Assembly (NCBI GenBank): GCA_014238425.1
Contig: JABABD010000008.1
Span: forward strand, 1-64,000
Direction: 5' to 3'
Length of the DNA stretch: 64,000 nucleotides
DNA from: Flavobacteriaceae bacterium
GTDB taxonomy: Bacteria; Bacteroidota; Bacteroidia; Flavobacteriales; Flavobacteriaceae
Positions within the stretch are counted from its first letter, which is position 1, and the number at the start of each line of letters is the position of its first letter. Of the stretch, positions 38,241-47,119 are shown piece by piece. The position numbers and the translations under genes were made by a program. The notes under the pieces were generated by a model. It did not search any database. It worked only from the letters and a program-made list of their open reading frames with translations, and was not told the origin of the DNA.

Positions 38241-41102
38241 GTGAATACATTAGAGAGGACTATTATAATTATATGCTTATTTGTACCGCTTTTAATAGCT
38301 GGACAAGATAAACCGCTCAATTTTACACATCTTTCTTTAGAAAATGGCCTGTCTCAAACTTCTATATCATGTATTATAAAAGACAGTAGAGGATATATGT
38401 GGTTTGGCACTGAAGATGGCCTTAATAAATATGATGGTAATAGTTTTACTATTTATAGGCATAACCCTAGCGATAAAGAAAGCCTAAGTAGTAGTTACAT
38501 TAACACTATTGTAGAACAGGAAGATGGGTTTTTGTGGATTGGCACTAAAAATGGGTTAAATTATTTCGATCCTGTTAAAGAAAAATTCACGCGATATACC
38601 CACACAAAAAATGCCTTTAGCTTAAGTCATAATGAAGTAAACACGTTACTAATTACTGATAAAAAACAGCTATTGATTGGAACACCAAATGGGCTAAATA
38701 AGTTTGATGGCAAATCTAAATTTACAAGGTTCAAAATAAAAAGCAAAAAGTCATCGTATTACATTATATCAATACAACAAGATAAAGAGGGGAATCTATG
38801 GGTATTAAGTGAAGATGGATTATATAAAATCAAATTAAATAATGATTCTTTTTCTCAAATGTATTTTCAAAACCCTCTTGAAAAATCATATAAGTACACC
38901 ATGCTTTTAGATTCGCAAAATGTATGGATAGGAACCAGTAAAGGTCTTGTTAAATTCAATAAACGCACTCAAGAATCTAACTTCTTCAAATTTCATGGCC
39001 TAAATGATAAAAGAGATGGTGTTCTATCTATTATCAAAGGTCAACGAGATACATTGTTATTGGGAACACATGGAGGTGGCCTAATTAGTTTTGATAGATT
39101 AACTTATGAATTCAAGAAGGATATACATAATCCTTTTAATTCTTTAAGTTTAAATTCAAATGGGATAAGATCATTGTTTTTAGATGAAGAAAACATATTA
39201 TGGTTAGGAACCTATGGAGGAGGGATTTATAAGCATGATCCTGATCAATTTAAATTTAAACATTATCAGTATTCTCCCAGCAGTAAAAACAGTTTAAGTG
39301 AAGGCACAGTACGAGCCATTTTACAAGATAGAGATGATGAATTATGGGTTGGCACTCATGGCGGATTAAATCGTATCGATAGAGAAACCAATAGCATAAA
39401 AACATATAAGTATCATCAAAACAAGCCTTCAACAATTTCCTCTAATACAGTTCGTGCTTTAAAAGAAGATTCGAATGGAGCCATTTGGGTTGGCACTTGG
39501 AGTGATGGTTTAAACAGTTTTGATAAAAAAACAGGGAAATTTACACGTTATACAAATTTATCTAATAGACTATATTCAATTGATCCAATTCGGGCTTTAG
39601 AAATTGATGATCAAGACAATATTTGGGTTGGTGGAATTGGATTATGGCAGTTTAAGCCGAAAACCAAGACACATAAAAGTTATTTTTATGACAAAAAGAG
39701 TAAGGCCCTGGATACTTATGGAATTTTTAGTTTGTATTTTGATGATAATCAATCACTGTGGGTAGGCACTCATAACAATGGTTTAATCCACTTGAATACA
39801 AAATCTGGTAGTTATAAGAAATACTTTCACAACCCAAAAGACAGCTTATCTATAAGCCATAATTACATTACGAGTATTGCAACAGATAAAAATGGATTTT
39901 TATGGGCTGGCACCTATGGCGGAGGCCTTAATAAATTGAATATTTCTACAGGAACATTTCAACATTACAATACTAGCAATGGCCTCTTGAACGATGTTAT
40001 TTATGGTGTTTTAGTTGATAATAATGACCATATTTGGTTTACTAGTAATGAGGGTTTGAGTAAATTGGAACCTACTACTAATCAATTTACACACTATGGG
40101 GTAGAATACGGAATTCAGAGTAAAGAATTTAATGCGGGAGCTTACCATAAAAGTAAAAATGACGAATTATTTTTTGGCGGCATCAATGGATTTAATGCTT
40201 TTTACCCAAATGCTCTTAAAGCAAATAATAAAGTTTCTGATATTGTATTTACAGATTTTCAGCTTTTTGATGAAGAAAGAATATATAATACTAATGGGTT
40301 ATTTGGGAAAAACATCTCTAGATTAAAACATATTAAACTTAATTATGACCAGAACAACTTTTCTTTAAAATTCTCTGAATTAAACTATTCTAATATTGTT
40401 GATAATAAATATGAATATCAACTACAAGGATTGAATGATGATTGGCATAATTTAGGTGAGAAACGATTGATCACACTAAGTAATTTAAGACCTGGTGAAT
40501 ACATCCTTAATGTAAGAGCACATAACGAGTCAGCTAAAAAAGCATCATTAAACATTACAGTTTTACCATCATATTGGCAAACTAGTTGGGCTTATTTATT
40601 TTATGCAGTAATTGTTTTAATGATAATATTCTTGTTATATAAAAACGAGAAAAAGAATCTAAATGCGAGAGCGCAATTTGAATTAAAAATTAAGAATCTA
40701 GAGAATAATATTATTACATCAGCACAAGAACAAAATCGAAATAGCATTAACAGCCTTCCACTAAAAAGTATAGATGAATTACCAATTAATGAGAAGTTTT
40801 TACAACGTACCATTGAAATTGTAGAAAGTAATTTAACAGATTCTAATTTTGACGTAGAAAGATTTGCTAATGAAATGTTTATGAGCAAATCTCAACTCTT
40901 TCGAAAGTTGAAACGAATTACAGGACATTCAACTACTGAATTCATTAGGCTGATTCGTCTAAAAAGAGCTGCTCAATTGCTCAAAGGAAACGCAGGGACA
41001 GTTGCTGAAGTTGCCTATAAAGTCGGGTTTGATAATATTGGCTATTTTTCCAAATGCTTCAAAGAACTCTTCGGAAAAACCCCTTCTCAATATAGCAAGT
41101 GA
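38241..41102 (+). CDS. Membrane propeller sensor with AraC DNA-binding domain
   Basis: 953 residues, GTG start. A signal peptide or anchor (1-20) is followed by two-component-regulator propeller repeats with the motif [LMI]W[VFI]GTxxGGLNxxD at least ten times (residues 45-640). A Y_Y_Y domain (about 695-770), one membrane helix (about 775-795), a coil and an AraC helix-turn-helix (about 850-950) come next. It looks like a hybrid two-component regulator lacking kinase and receiver domains, so the periplasmic sensor would act on DNA directly across the membrane. It probably controls the downstream genes (inference). Confidence 0.9.
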   Translation: MNTLERTIIIICLFVPLLIAGQDKPLNFTHLSLENGLSQTSISCIIKDSRGYMWFGTEDGLNKYDGNSFTIYRHNPSDKESLSSSYINTIVEQEDGFLWIGTKNGLNYFDPVKEKFTRYTHTKNAFSLSHNEVNTLLITDKKQLLIGTPNGLNKFDGKSKFTRFKIKSKKSSYYIISIQQDKEGNLWVLSEDGLYKIKLNNDSFSQMYFQNPLEKSYKYTMLLDSQNVWIGTSKGLVKFNKRTQESNFFKFHGLNDKRDGVLSIIKGQRDTLLLGTHGGGLISFDRLTYEFKKDIHNPFNSLSLNSNGIRSLFLDEENILWLGTYGGGIYKHDPDQFKFKHYQYSPSSKNSLSEGTVRAILQDRDDELWVGTHGGLNRIDRETNSIKTYKYHQNKPSTISSNTVRALKEDSNGAIWVGTWSDGLNSFDKKTGKFTRYTNLSNRLYSIDPIRALEIDDQDNIWVGGIGLWQFKPKTKTHKSYFYDKKSKALDTYGIFSLYFDDNQSLWVGTHNNGLIHLNTKSGSYKKYFHNPKDSLSISHNYITSIATDKNGFLWAGTYGGGLNKLNISTGTFQHYNTSNGLLNDVIYGVLVDNNDHIWFTSNEGLSKLEPTTNQFTHYGVEYGIQSKEFNAGAYHKSKNDELFFGGINGFNAFYPNALKANNKVSDIVFTDFQLFDEERIYNTNGLFGKNISRLKHIKLNYDQNNFSLKFSELNYSNIVDNKYEYQLQGLNDDWHNLGEKRLITLSNLRPGEYILNVRAHNESAKKASLNITVLPSYWQTSWAYLFYAVIVLMIIFLLYKNEKKNLNARAQFELKIKNLENNIITSAQEQNRNSINSLPLKSIDELPINEKFLQRTIEIVESNLTDSNFDVERFANEMFMSKSQLFRKLKRITGHSTTEFIRLIRLKRAAQLLKGNAGTVAEVAYKVGFDNIGYFSKCFKELFGKTPSQYSK

Positions 41103-41311
41103 CGATAATCCTTCTCAAAATATTTGACATATATGTGTAAGAAATTGCACGATACGTAGTGCTTTATTTACTTCACACTCACTACTTTTAACACACTACT
41201 TGTTAACACATTTAACAATTCTCAAAAACTATTTAAACCATTATACGAGCAAGTATATTAGGAGTTTTAAAAGTGTTCAAAACGTATTGTAATAACTTAA
41301 ACCAATGTAAG

Positions 41312-42055
41312 ATGAAAACATTAGAGCACGCTTGGCGCATTAAAAAGTCATTAGTCTTATTCTTGTTCATTTTCCTATTAAACTGCCAAAGCGATGATGA
41401 TCAAAATAATGTCCAAGAGCAGCCATCATTAGTTGGTAGTTGGCTATTTGACAATCCAGGGACTATAGAGAGAACAATAATAACTTTTATAGACCAAACA
41501 AATTTCATGCTTGTAGATGATGGTATTGCCGATGATGATGGACAGCCTGGATTAGAACGTGGAACTTATACTTGGGATTTTGAAACAGGTATCCTTAATA
41601 CTTCAGTAGTTACTGATACTAGTGGGGATTGGGGGATATCTGGCTTAACAAACATTACATTAACTGTTTCTGGAAATACAATGACAGCTTCATCTTCTGG
41701 AGAAACCTTTGTTTTCACAAAGATCCTTTCATCGTCATCAAATGCCCTACAAGGGTCGTGGTTATTTGGCACAGCTGGAGCCATTGAAAGTAGTGTTATC
41801 ACTTTTATTGATAATTCCAGCTATATGATTGGTGATGATGGCTTTTCTGACGATGGTGGCCAACCAGGAATAGAACGTGGCAATTATGTTTGGGATACAG
41901 CATCAAATGCAATTAGTGCAACAGCATCTACCGATACTAATGGAGATTGGGGATTGACACCCAATGGAGAAGGCACTGTAACAGTTAATAATGGCACATT
42001 AACCTATGTTTCTGACACTGAAGGTGATACTACTATTGCAATGCGAATTGAGTAA
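41312..42055 (+). CDS. Lipoprotein with two tandem lipocalin-like repeats
   Basis: 247 residues from the ATG at 41312; an ATG at 41273 adds 13 residues ahead of the signal. The lipobox is FLLNC. Two units of about 105 residues each start with GSWLFDNPGTIERTIITFID or GSWLFGTAGAIESSVITFID and share DDG..DD.GQPG.ERG.Y.WD and TDT.GDWG. The units are clearly an internal duplication. The style recalls the repeat lipoprotein at 32064 but the sequences differ. It lies 37 bp before the next gene. Confidence 0.8.
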   Translation: MKTLEHAWRIKKSLVLFLFIFLLNCQSDDDQNNVQEQPSLVGSWLFDNPGTIERTIITFIDQTNFMLVDDGIADDDGQPGLERGTYTWDFETGILNTSVVTDTSGDWGISGLTNITLTVSGNTMTASSSGETFVFTKILSSSSNALQGSWLFGTAGAIESSVITFIDNSSYMIGDDGFSDDGGQPGIERGNYVWDTASNAISATASTDTNGDWGLTPNGEGTVTVNNGTLTYVSDTEGDTTIAMRIE

Positions 42056-42091
42056 TAATAATTGTTGTCATACCAAAAATAAGATCATCTC

Positions 42092-42622
42092 ATGAAACAG
42101 ATCATTTCAATAGCAATATTCTTAATCTTTACCCTAATAGGTTTTGGGCAAACTAATAGCAATCATTCTTATAAAAAAGCCAGAGTTTATTTAGACAATC
42201 ATCGGGTTTTAAAAGCAAGTAGCCTGCAAATGACCATTAGTAATGCAACTTTTTTGAATTCAGCTAATAATAAACAAGAAACTATAGCAATGAATAATGT
42301 AAGACTTGTTAAGATTGCTAAAGGAAGTCACCTTTTAGATGGTGCATTGTATGGAGCTGGGACTTTAGCACTTACAGCCCTTCTAATAGATGTACAACCG
42401 GATGATCCTTTAGGAATTGGAGTAAAGCGTAAGCATGACGCTGGCTTTTATCTAGGCCTTACTACTGGCGGAGCTATAGTAGGAGCGCTTATTGGTTCAC
42501 TATTTCCTAAATGGAAAACAGTGTATTCAAGTGGGAAATTTATTGGTTTGAATCTACCAGTAAACCTTGATTTTGTAACTGAAAGTAATCTAGTTAATAT
42601 TAAAATTATCATATCAATATGA
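42092..42622 (+). CDS. Hypothetical secreted protein with glycine-zipper segments
   Basis: 176 residues with a signal peptide ending IGFGQ. The mature start KKARVYLDNHRVLKASSLQMTISNATFL is beta-rich. Two Gly/Ala-rich hydrophobic segments (GALYGAGTLALTALLI and GLTTGGAIVGALIGSLFP) resemble glycine-zipper membrane-inserting helices. Stop and start overlap with the next gene as ATGA, so the genes at 42092, 42619 and 43209 are translated as a unit. No family recognised. Confidence 0.72.
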   Translation: MKQIISIAIFLIFTLIGFGQTNSNHSYKKARVYLDNHRVLKASSLQMTISNATFLNSANNKQETIAMNNVRLVKIAKGSHLLDGALYGAGTLALTALLIDVQPDDPLGIGVKRKHDAGFYLGLTTGGAIVGALIGSLFPKWKTVYSSGKFIGLNLPVNLDFVTESNLVNIKIIISI

Positions 42623-43209
42623 AAACACTAAAACTTAAAATCATACTACTATGTTGTCTCTTTTCGATGGCAAGTTTTGGGCAAAATTGTAAGAATTTTA
42701 AAAAAGGCGTTAGAAAGGCAAAAAAGCATTTTTCAGATAAAGAAATTATAAGTGCTACAAAACCACGGCGTTTGTTTTCTAAGTTTAGTCAAGCAGTAAG
42801 TACGCATCTTGTAAAATCAGAAAACACAAAATATCTTGCTATAATATTTGTAAGAGAGTTTGGGAGAAGAATCGATCTTTTAGGCAAGAATCCAATCACT
42901 TTACAATTTGAAAATAGCAAACTTATCACATTGTATCCAGAAAAACCTTCTTTTGGTAAGTTTACATTACCTGCAACTACTGAGCTTAATCGTCAATTTT
43001 ACACAATCACTAATGAACAATTGCAGTTACTTTCTTCTAATTCAATAGTTCATATAAAAATATATTTCACTTCAGATTTGGTTTCAGAAAGTAAATATGA
43101 GGTTGATGATTTAGGGAAATTTTTTGACTATGAAATCTTAAGCGAGCGTTATCAATCAAATTTAATTAATGCAGCAAACTGTATGTTACAATTAAAATCT
43201 AGTGAATAA
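42619..43209 (+). CDS. Hypothetical secreted protein
   Basis: 196 residues with a signal peptide ending ASFGQ. The mature part is basic at first (KNFKKGVRKAKKHFSDKE) and then beta-rich (KYLAIIFVREFGRRIDLLGKNPITLQF, IVHIKIYFTSDLVSESKYEVDDLG). No known family. It overlaps both neighbours by 4 bp and 1 bp, suggesting a stoichiometric partner of the following barrel. Confidence 0.72.
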   Translation: MKTLKLKIILLCCLFSMASFGQNCKNFKKGVRKAKKHFSDKEIISATKPRRLFSKFSQAVSTHLVKSENTKYLAIIFVREFGRRIDLLGKNPITLQFENSKLITLYPEKPSFGKFTLPATTELNRQFYTITNEQLQLLSSNSIVHIKIYFTSDLVSESKYEVDDLGKFFDYEILSERYQSNLINAANCMLQLKSSE

Positions 43210-43868
43210 TGCTAAAAAAGTATCATACTATATGTTCAATTGTTGTCTTGATAATTTCTTCTTCCTATGCTCAAAAGAAAGAAAATGGGTTTTATCTAGA
43301 TGTTCATTTAGCTTATAATAGTGTAGGTTCTGATTTTAACGGAGAATCAGCGTTAATTGCCCTAGATGATGCTTTTGCAGTACCAAATTTTGAAGCGGGT
43401 ATAGGTTTTGGATTATCAGTCGGTATACGATACGAAGAATTGTATGTTGAGTTAGCTTTTCAGCGTACAGAACACAACTATACTTGGGTCGGTATTAAAG
43501 GAGATGCAACACATAGCATTTGGAGCATGAACTTAAGAAAGCTTTTTTTTAAGGATTCTAGTGTACAACCTTTTTTCCAATTAGGTTGGATGCCTGTCAT
43601 GCCAATTAGAGTAAATGATGGGGCGTTTTTATCTTCTGAGAATATCATTAGCGATGCCATTTTTATAGGAGATATTGCCAATTTCAATGTTGGTGGAGGT
43701 ATTGAATTTTCAATAAAGCCAAAAATATCCGCTCGCCTCAATGTCGTTTATAAAAAGGCACGATACAAGAGCGTAGAGAGTAGTGAAGAAAATGTCCCCA
43801 TTAAGTTAGAGGAAGATATTAATGCCAATGGTACAAATATGACTCTAGGGATTGTTTTCGTTCTTTAA
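43209..43868 (+). CDS. Outer-membrane beta-barrel protein
   Basis: 219 residues with a signal peptide ending SSYAQ. An eight- to ten-strand barrel pattern is visible, with alternating residues in GFYLDVHLAYNSVGSDF, GFGLSVGIRYEELYVELAFQ, PFFQLGWMPVMP and ISARLNVVYKKARYK. It ends in the strand NMTLGIVFVL. Start overlaps the upstream stop by one base (TAATG). Probably the outer-membrane member of the three-gene unit. Role unknown. Confidence 0.78.
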   Translation: MLKKYHTICSIVVLIISSSYAQKKENGFYLDVHLAYNSVGSDFNGESALIALDDAFAVPNFEAGIGFGLSVGIRYEELYVELAFQRTEHNYTWVGIKGDATHSIWSMNLRKLFFKDSSVQPFFQLGWMPVMPIRVNDGAFLSSENIISDAIFIGDIANFNVGGGIEFSIKPKISARLNVVYKKARYKSVESSEENVPIKLEEDINANGTNMTLGIVFVL

Positions 43869-43902
43869 GAATAAGTTACACTATAAACTAATTTATAATG
43901 GC

Positions 43903-43924
43903 AAGTTTTAGAGTGCGTTTTTAA
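43903..43924 (+). pseudogene. Stray copy of the TonB-receptor gene 3' end
   Basis: 22 bp identical to 38052-38073, the last codons of the TonB receptor including its TAA. With the preceding bases it reads M-A-S-F-R-V-R-F-stop. Too short to be a gene. Best explained as a remnant 3' end of a barrel gene. Confidence 0.5.
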
Positions 43925-43975
43925 AAAACACTTTATAAAAAAATGTATTTTAGCTCCAACTAAACATATACATTA

Positions 43976-44572
43976 ATGAAAACTTACAAAACCCTATTAT
44001 TTACCTTAATACTACTCGCTAGTTTTATCAATATTTCGTTCTCTCAAACGAACGACTATTTTATTGAATCTGAAGACAAGGCAACAATTTATATTCTTAG
44101 AACTGCTCCGTTAGGTGCTGCTATTAATTTCAGATATTTTGTAGATAGTACCTATGTAGGTAAATGTAACTACGGAAAATACTTTAAAATATATTTGAAG
44201 CCTGGGAAGCATTTAATTTGGGCAAAAGCAGAAAACAGATCTTTTCTTGAGGTTGACGTTGAAGCAGGGAAAACATATGCCGTTAATGCCATACCAAAAA
44301 TGGGAGCATTTAAAACTAGCGTGAATCTTGAAGAATTAAATACAGATTTTAACGAAAGACAACTAAAACGATTCAAAAAGTATTTTGCCAAACGTGCAAA
44401 GTTTATCACATTTACTGATGAAGATCTAGAAAAAGGCCAGATCAAATTTGCAGAGAATGTCACTACTGGTCTCGAAAAATACAACAAACTAAGAGAAAAG
44501 AACAAAGAGATAGGAACACTTACAAACCCTATAGATCTAGAAGCAATTCTTGAAAGTGGCGAAGAGAACTAG
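43976..44572 (+). CDS. DUF2846 family secreted protein
   Basis: 198 residues with a signal peptide ending SFSQ. The DUF2846 pattern is present: KATIYILRTAPLGAAINFRYFVDSTYVGK, YFKIYLKPGKHLIWAKAENRSFLEVDVEAGKTYAV. The second half (110-198) is charged and helical (NERQLKRFKKYFAKRAKF), longer than the minimal domain. DUF2846 proteins are often lipoproteins; this one lacks a lipobox Cys. Function unknown. Ends at a strong shared terminator. Confidence 0.82.
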   Translation: MKTYKTLLFTLILLASFINISFSQTNDYFIESEDKATIYILRTAPLGAAINFRYFVDSTYVGKCNYGKYFKIYLKPGKHLIWAKAENRSFLEVDVEAGKTYAVNAIPKMGAFKTSVNLEELNTDFNERQLKRFKKYFAKRAKFITFTDEDLEKGQIKFAENVTTGLEKYNKLREKNKEIGTLTNPIDLEAILESGEEN

Positions 44573-44590
44573 ATATTTGTCATTTAATTT

Positions 44591-44627
44591 ATAAAAAAAG
44601 CCTGAGTTAAGCTCAGGCTTTTTTTAT
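44591..44627. terminator. Bidirectional terminator between DUF2846 gene and argS
   Basis: Perfect 16-bp arms (44591-44606, 44612-44627), 5-nt loop, A and T runs on both sides. Serves two converging genes. Confidence 0.88.
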
Positions 44628-44634
44628 AATCTAA

Positions 44635-46434
44635 TCACATCCTTTCAGGAACATTAATCCCCAGTAATGCAAATGCATTCTTAATCGTATTACCGACAAG
44701 GTTTGATAATTGCACTCTAAAAACCACTGAATTTTTATCGTCATTACCCATAACAATTGGTAAATTTTGAAAAAAGGAATTATACTCTTTCACCAAATCA
44801 TAAGTGTAGTTGGCTATTAACGCTGGACTATGATTATCTGCTGCATTCTGTATAACCTCAGGGAACAATTGTAATTGCTTAATGAGTTCCTTTTCCTTTT
44901 CATGCAATGTTAAAGATGTCTCGACGGAGTTCGACATGACAGATCCATTAAGCTCACTTTGAGCTTTACGAAGTATAGATTGTATTCTTGCGTAGGTATA
45001 TTGAATGAAAGGTCCTGTATTTCCTTGAAAATCTACAGATTCCTTTGGATCAAATAAGATACGTTTCTTAGGATCCACCTTCAAGATGAAATATTTTAAA
45101 GCACCTAGACCAATGGTTTTATAAAGCTCTTGTTTTTCCTCATCCGAATATCCTTCTAGTTTCCCTAATTCTTCTGAAATTTCTTCGGCTGTATTTGCCA
45201 TTTCAACAATCAAATCATCAGCATCAACAACAGTTCCTTCTCGGCTCTTCATTTTTCCTGAAGGCAAATCCACCATACCATAACTTAAATGATACAAGTT
45301 TTTTGCCCAATCGAATCCAAGTTTTTTTATGATCAAGAATAACACCTTGAAATGATAATCTTGCTCATTACCTACCGTATAAACCATCCCTCCAACATCT
45401 GGATAGTCTTTGGTACGTTGTATGGCGGTACCAATATCTTGAGTCATATACACCGCCGTACCATCTGCACGGAGTACAATTTTTCTATCGAGGCCTTCGT
45501 CAGTTAAATCACACCAAACGGAGCCATCTTTCTCTTTTTCAAAAACACCACTTCGCAATCCTTCTTCAACGAATTCTTTTCCTAATAAATACGTTTTGCT
45601 TTCATAATATAAGGTATCAAAATCTACACCTAAGTTTTTATAGGTAATATTAAACCCTTCATACACCCATCCATTCATCATTTCCCAAAGAGCAATAATA
45701 TTTTTATCTCCAGCTTCCCATTGACGGAGCATATCTTGTGCTTCTGATAAAATCGGTGCATTTTTTTTGGCGTCTTCTTCAGATTGACCTTCTTCAACTA
45801 ATTTTTTAATTTCCTTTTTATACTCTTGATCAAACTTGACATAGAAGTTCCCTACTAACTTATCTCCTTTTAACCCAGTTGTTTCTGGAGTTTCTCCGTT
45901 ACCAAATCGTTGCCAAGCCAACATGCTCTTACAAATATGAATACCTCGATCATTAATGATTTGCGTTTTATAGACCTTCTTGCCCGAAGCTTTGATAATT
46001 TCGGCTACACTATATCCTAATAGATTATTTCTGACATGTCCAAGATGTAAAGGTTTGTTAGTATTAGGTGAAGAATATTCTACCATAATAGCTTTCTTTT
46101 CTTCTTCGGAAGATTTTACACCAAAATTTTCATCATTTTTCATTCCATTGAAAAAATCTAAGTAATATCTATCACTTATCTCAATGTTCAAAAAGCCTTT
46201 CACAACATTAAACGCTTTTACTTCATCTACATTATCAACCAAATAATTACCTATAGCTTCCCCAATTTGTACAGGATTGCCTTTAATGACGCGCAACATT
46301 GGGAAAATCACGACTGTAATATCTCCTGCAAATTCTCGCCGCGTAGCTTGAAATTCGACCGTTTCCAAACTCGCGTTATACAAGTTTGTAACTGCTTCTT
46401 TTACACTATACAATAAGGTATCCTGAAGGTTCAT
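44635..46434 (-). CDS. argS: Arginyl-tRNA synthetase
   Basis: Class I synthetase that charges tRNA-Arg. 599 residues. The HIGH motif appears as HLGH in SSPNTNKPLHLGHVRNN, and the KMSKS region is replaced by GKMKSREGTVV, as usual for many ArgRS. The DALR anticodon domain is at the C-terminus (YDLVKEYNSFFQNLPI). Residues about 498-510 (GSVMSNSVETSLT) are encoded by a repeat-like insert, see the entry at 44914. The frame stays open. Confidence 0.96.
   Translation of the reverse strand: MNLQDTLLYSVKEAVTNLYNASLETVEFQATRREFAGDITVVIFPMLRVIKGNPVQIGEAIGNYLVDNVDEVKAFNVVKGFLNIEISDRYYLDFFNGMKNDENFGVKSSEEEKKAIMVEYSSPNTNKPLHLGHVRNNLLGYSVAEIIKASGKKVYKTQIINDRGIHICKSMLAWQRFGNGETPETTGLKGDKLVGNFYVKFDQEYKKEIKKLVEEGQSEEDAKKNAPILSEAQDMLRQWEAGDKNIIALWEMMNGWVYEGFNITYKNLGVDFDTLYYESKTYLLGKEFVEEGLRSGVFEKEKDGSVWCDLTDEGLDRKIVLRADGTAVYMTQDIGTAIQRTKDYPDVGGMVYTVGNEQDYHFKVLFLIIKKLGFDWAKNLYHLSYGMVDLPSGKMKSREGTVVDADDLIVEMANTAEEISEELGKLEGYSDEEKQELYKTIGLGALKYFILKVDPKKRILFDPKESVDFQGNTGPFIQYTYARIQSILRKAQSELNGSVMSNSVETSLTLHEKEKELIKQLQLFPEVIQNAADNHSPALIANYTYDLVKEYNSFFQNLPIVMGNDDKNSVVFRVQLSNLVGNTIKNAFALLGINVPERM
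44914..44945. repeat. Small palindromic repeat inserted in the argS reading frame
   Basis: GATGTC-TCGACGGAGTTCGA-CATGAC is an imperfect palindrome. On the other strand it starts GTCATGTCGAACTCC, in the style of dispersed Bacteroidota intergenic repeats. Here it lies in frame within argS between the catalytic body and the anticodon domain, adding roughly ten residues. Confidence 0.55.
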
Positions 46435-46456
46435 TTATCAATTTTCAATTAAGGCG

Positions 46457-46464
46457 CAAAGATA
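46457..46464 (-). promoter_or_regulatory. -7 box of argS promoter
   Basis: The minus strand reads TATCTTTG, 23 bp before the argS ATG. Confidence 0.5.
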
Positions 46465-46510
46465 TAGTTTTTAATGAAGTTATCCTTAATAACTGACCTT
46501 AGACACAAAA

Positions 46511-46539
46511 AAAGCCTGATACATCTAGCATCAGGCTTT
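46511..46539 (-). terminator. Terminator of the DUF3185 gene
   Basis: 10-bp perfect arms (46511-46520, 46530-46539), 9-nt loop, T run on the minus strand, 21 bp past the stop. Confidence 0.8.
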
Positions 46540-46559
46540 AAGTCATCATTTATCGGATC

Positions 46560-46763
46560 CTAAGCTTTTTTTCCGCCAAGAAAACCAATAGCCAAAGCTA
46601 CAATACCTAAAGCTATAGTTATATAAGAATTCTTATTGTCCTGTGCTTCAACGTTTAAAGAACCCACGCTTACAGATGCTTCAGGAGCTACCATTGTATA
46701 AATACCATAACCCACCAATACTACACCTACGACCATTAAGATCATTTTTACTGTTTTGTTCAT
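46560..46763 (-). CDS. DUF3185-like small membrane protein
   Basis: 67 residues. Two hydrophobic helices (MILMVVGVVLVGYGIYTMV and ITIALGIVALAIGFLGG) are separated by a polar loop, as in the DUF3185 family of inner-membrane proteins. Ends in GGKKA. Single gene with its own terminator. Role unknown. The length argues for a complete protein and not a fragment. Confidence 0.75.
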   Translation of the reverse strand: MNKTVKMILMVVGVVLVGYGIYTMVAPEASVSVGSLNVEAQDNKNSYITIALGIVALAIGFLGGKKA

Positions 46764-47119
46764 TTTATTAGTTTTTACGATTTATGGTCAATATAAGGAT
46801 TTTCAATTGACGAAAAGTAAAACGATATGCAATTATATCGACCAAATGCAGATTTCTTCTTTCTGATCGATGAACTGCAAGGTTGTTAAAAACTATTGTA
46901 AAAAGCACGACTCTTTAACTAATTTTTAAGCACTAAAACCCATAAATTAGTTTATTGAATATGTTTTTATAATTTTTGTTTTAATAAAGCTATTAATCGT
47001 CCCAGAATTAATGACACTTGTAGACTCTAACTCCTTACAGTCGGTAACGGCTCTAACAATTCCCTCATTGTTAGATTTATCGGAGACATTTTTACGGAGA
47101 CAATAGTCATTGTTTTATA
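46764..47119. other. 356-bp intergenic region before the TPR kinase gene
   Basis: Divergent promoter region. It holds CGATAT-GCAATT-ATATCG (a 6-bp dyad near 46823) and, close to the kinase ATG, the 8-bp dyad and 14-bp-phased direct repeat listed separately. No gene was recognised. Confidence 0.55.
47053..47102 (+). promoter_or_regulatory. Dyad and direct repeat in the kinase leader
   Basis: CTAACAAT (47053-47060) and ATTGTTAG (47067-47074) form a perfect hairpin or operator. CGGAGACA occurs at 47081-47088 and again at 47095-47102, 14 bp apart. The last repeat ends 17 bp before the ATG at 47120. This could be a regulator site or a leader hairpin. Confidence 0.45.
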
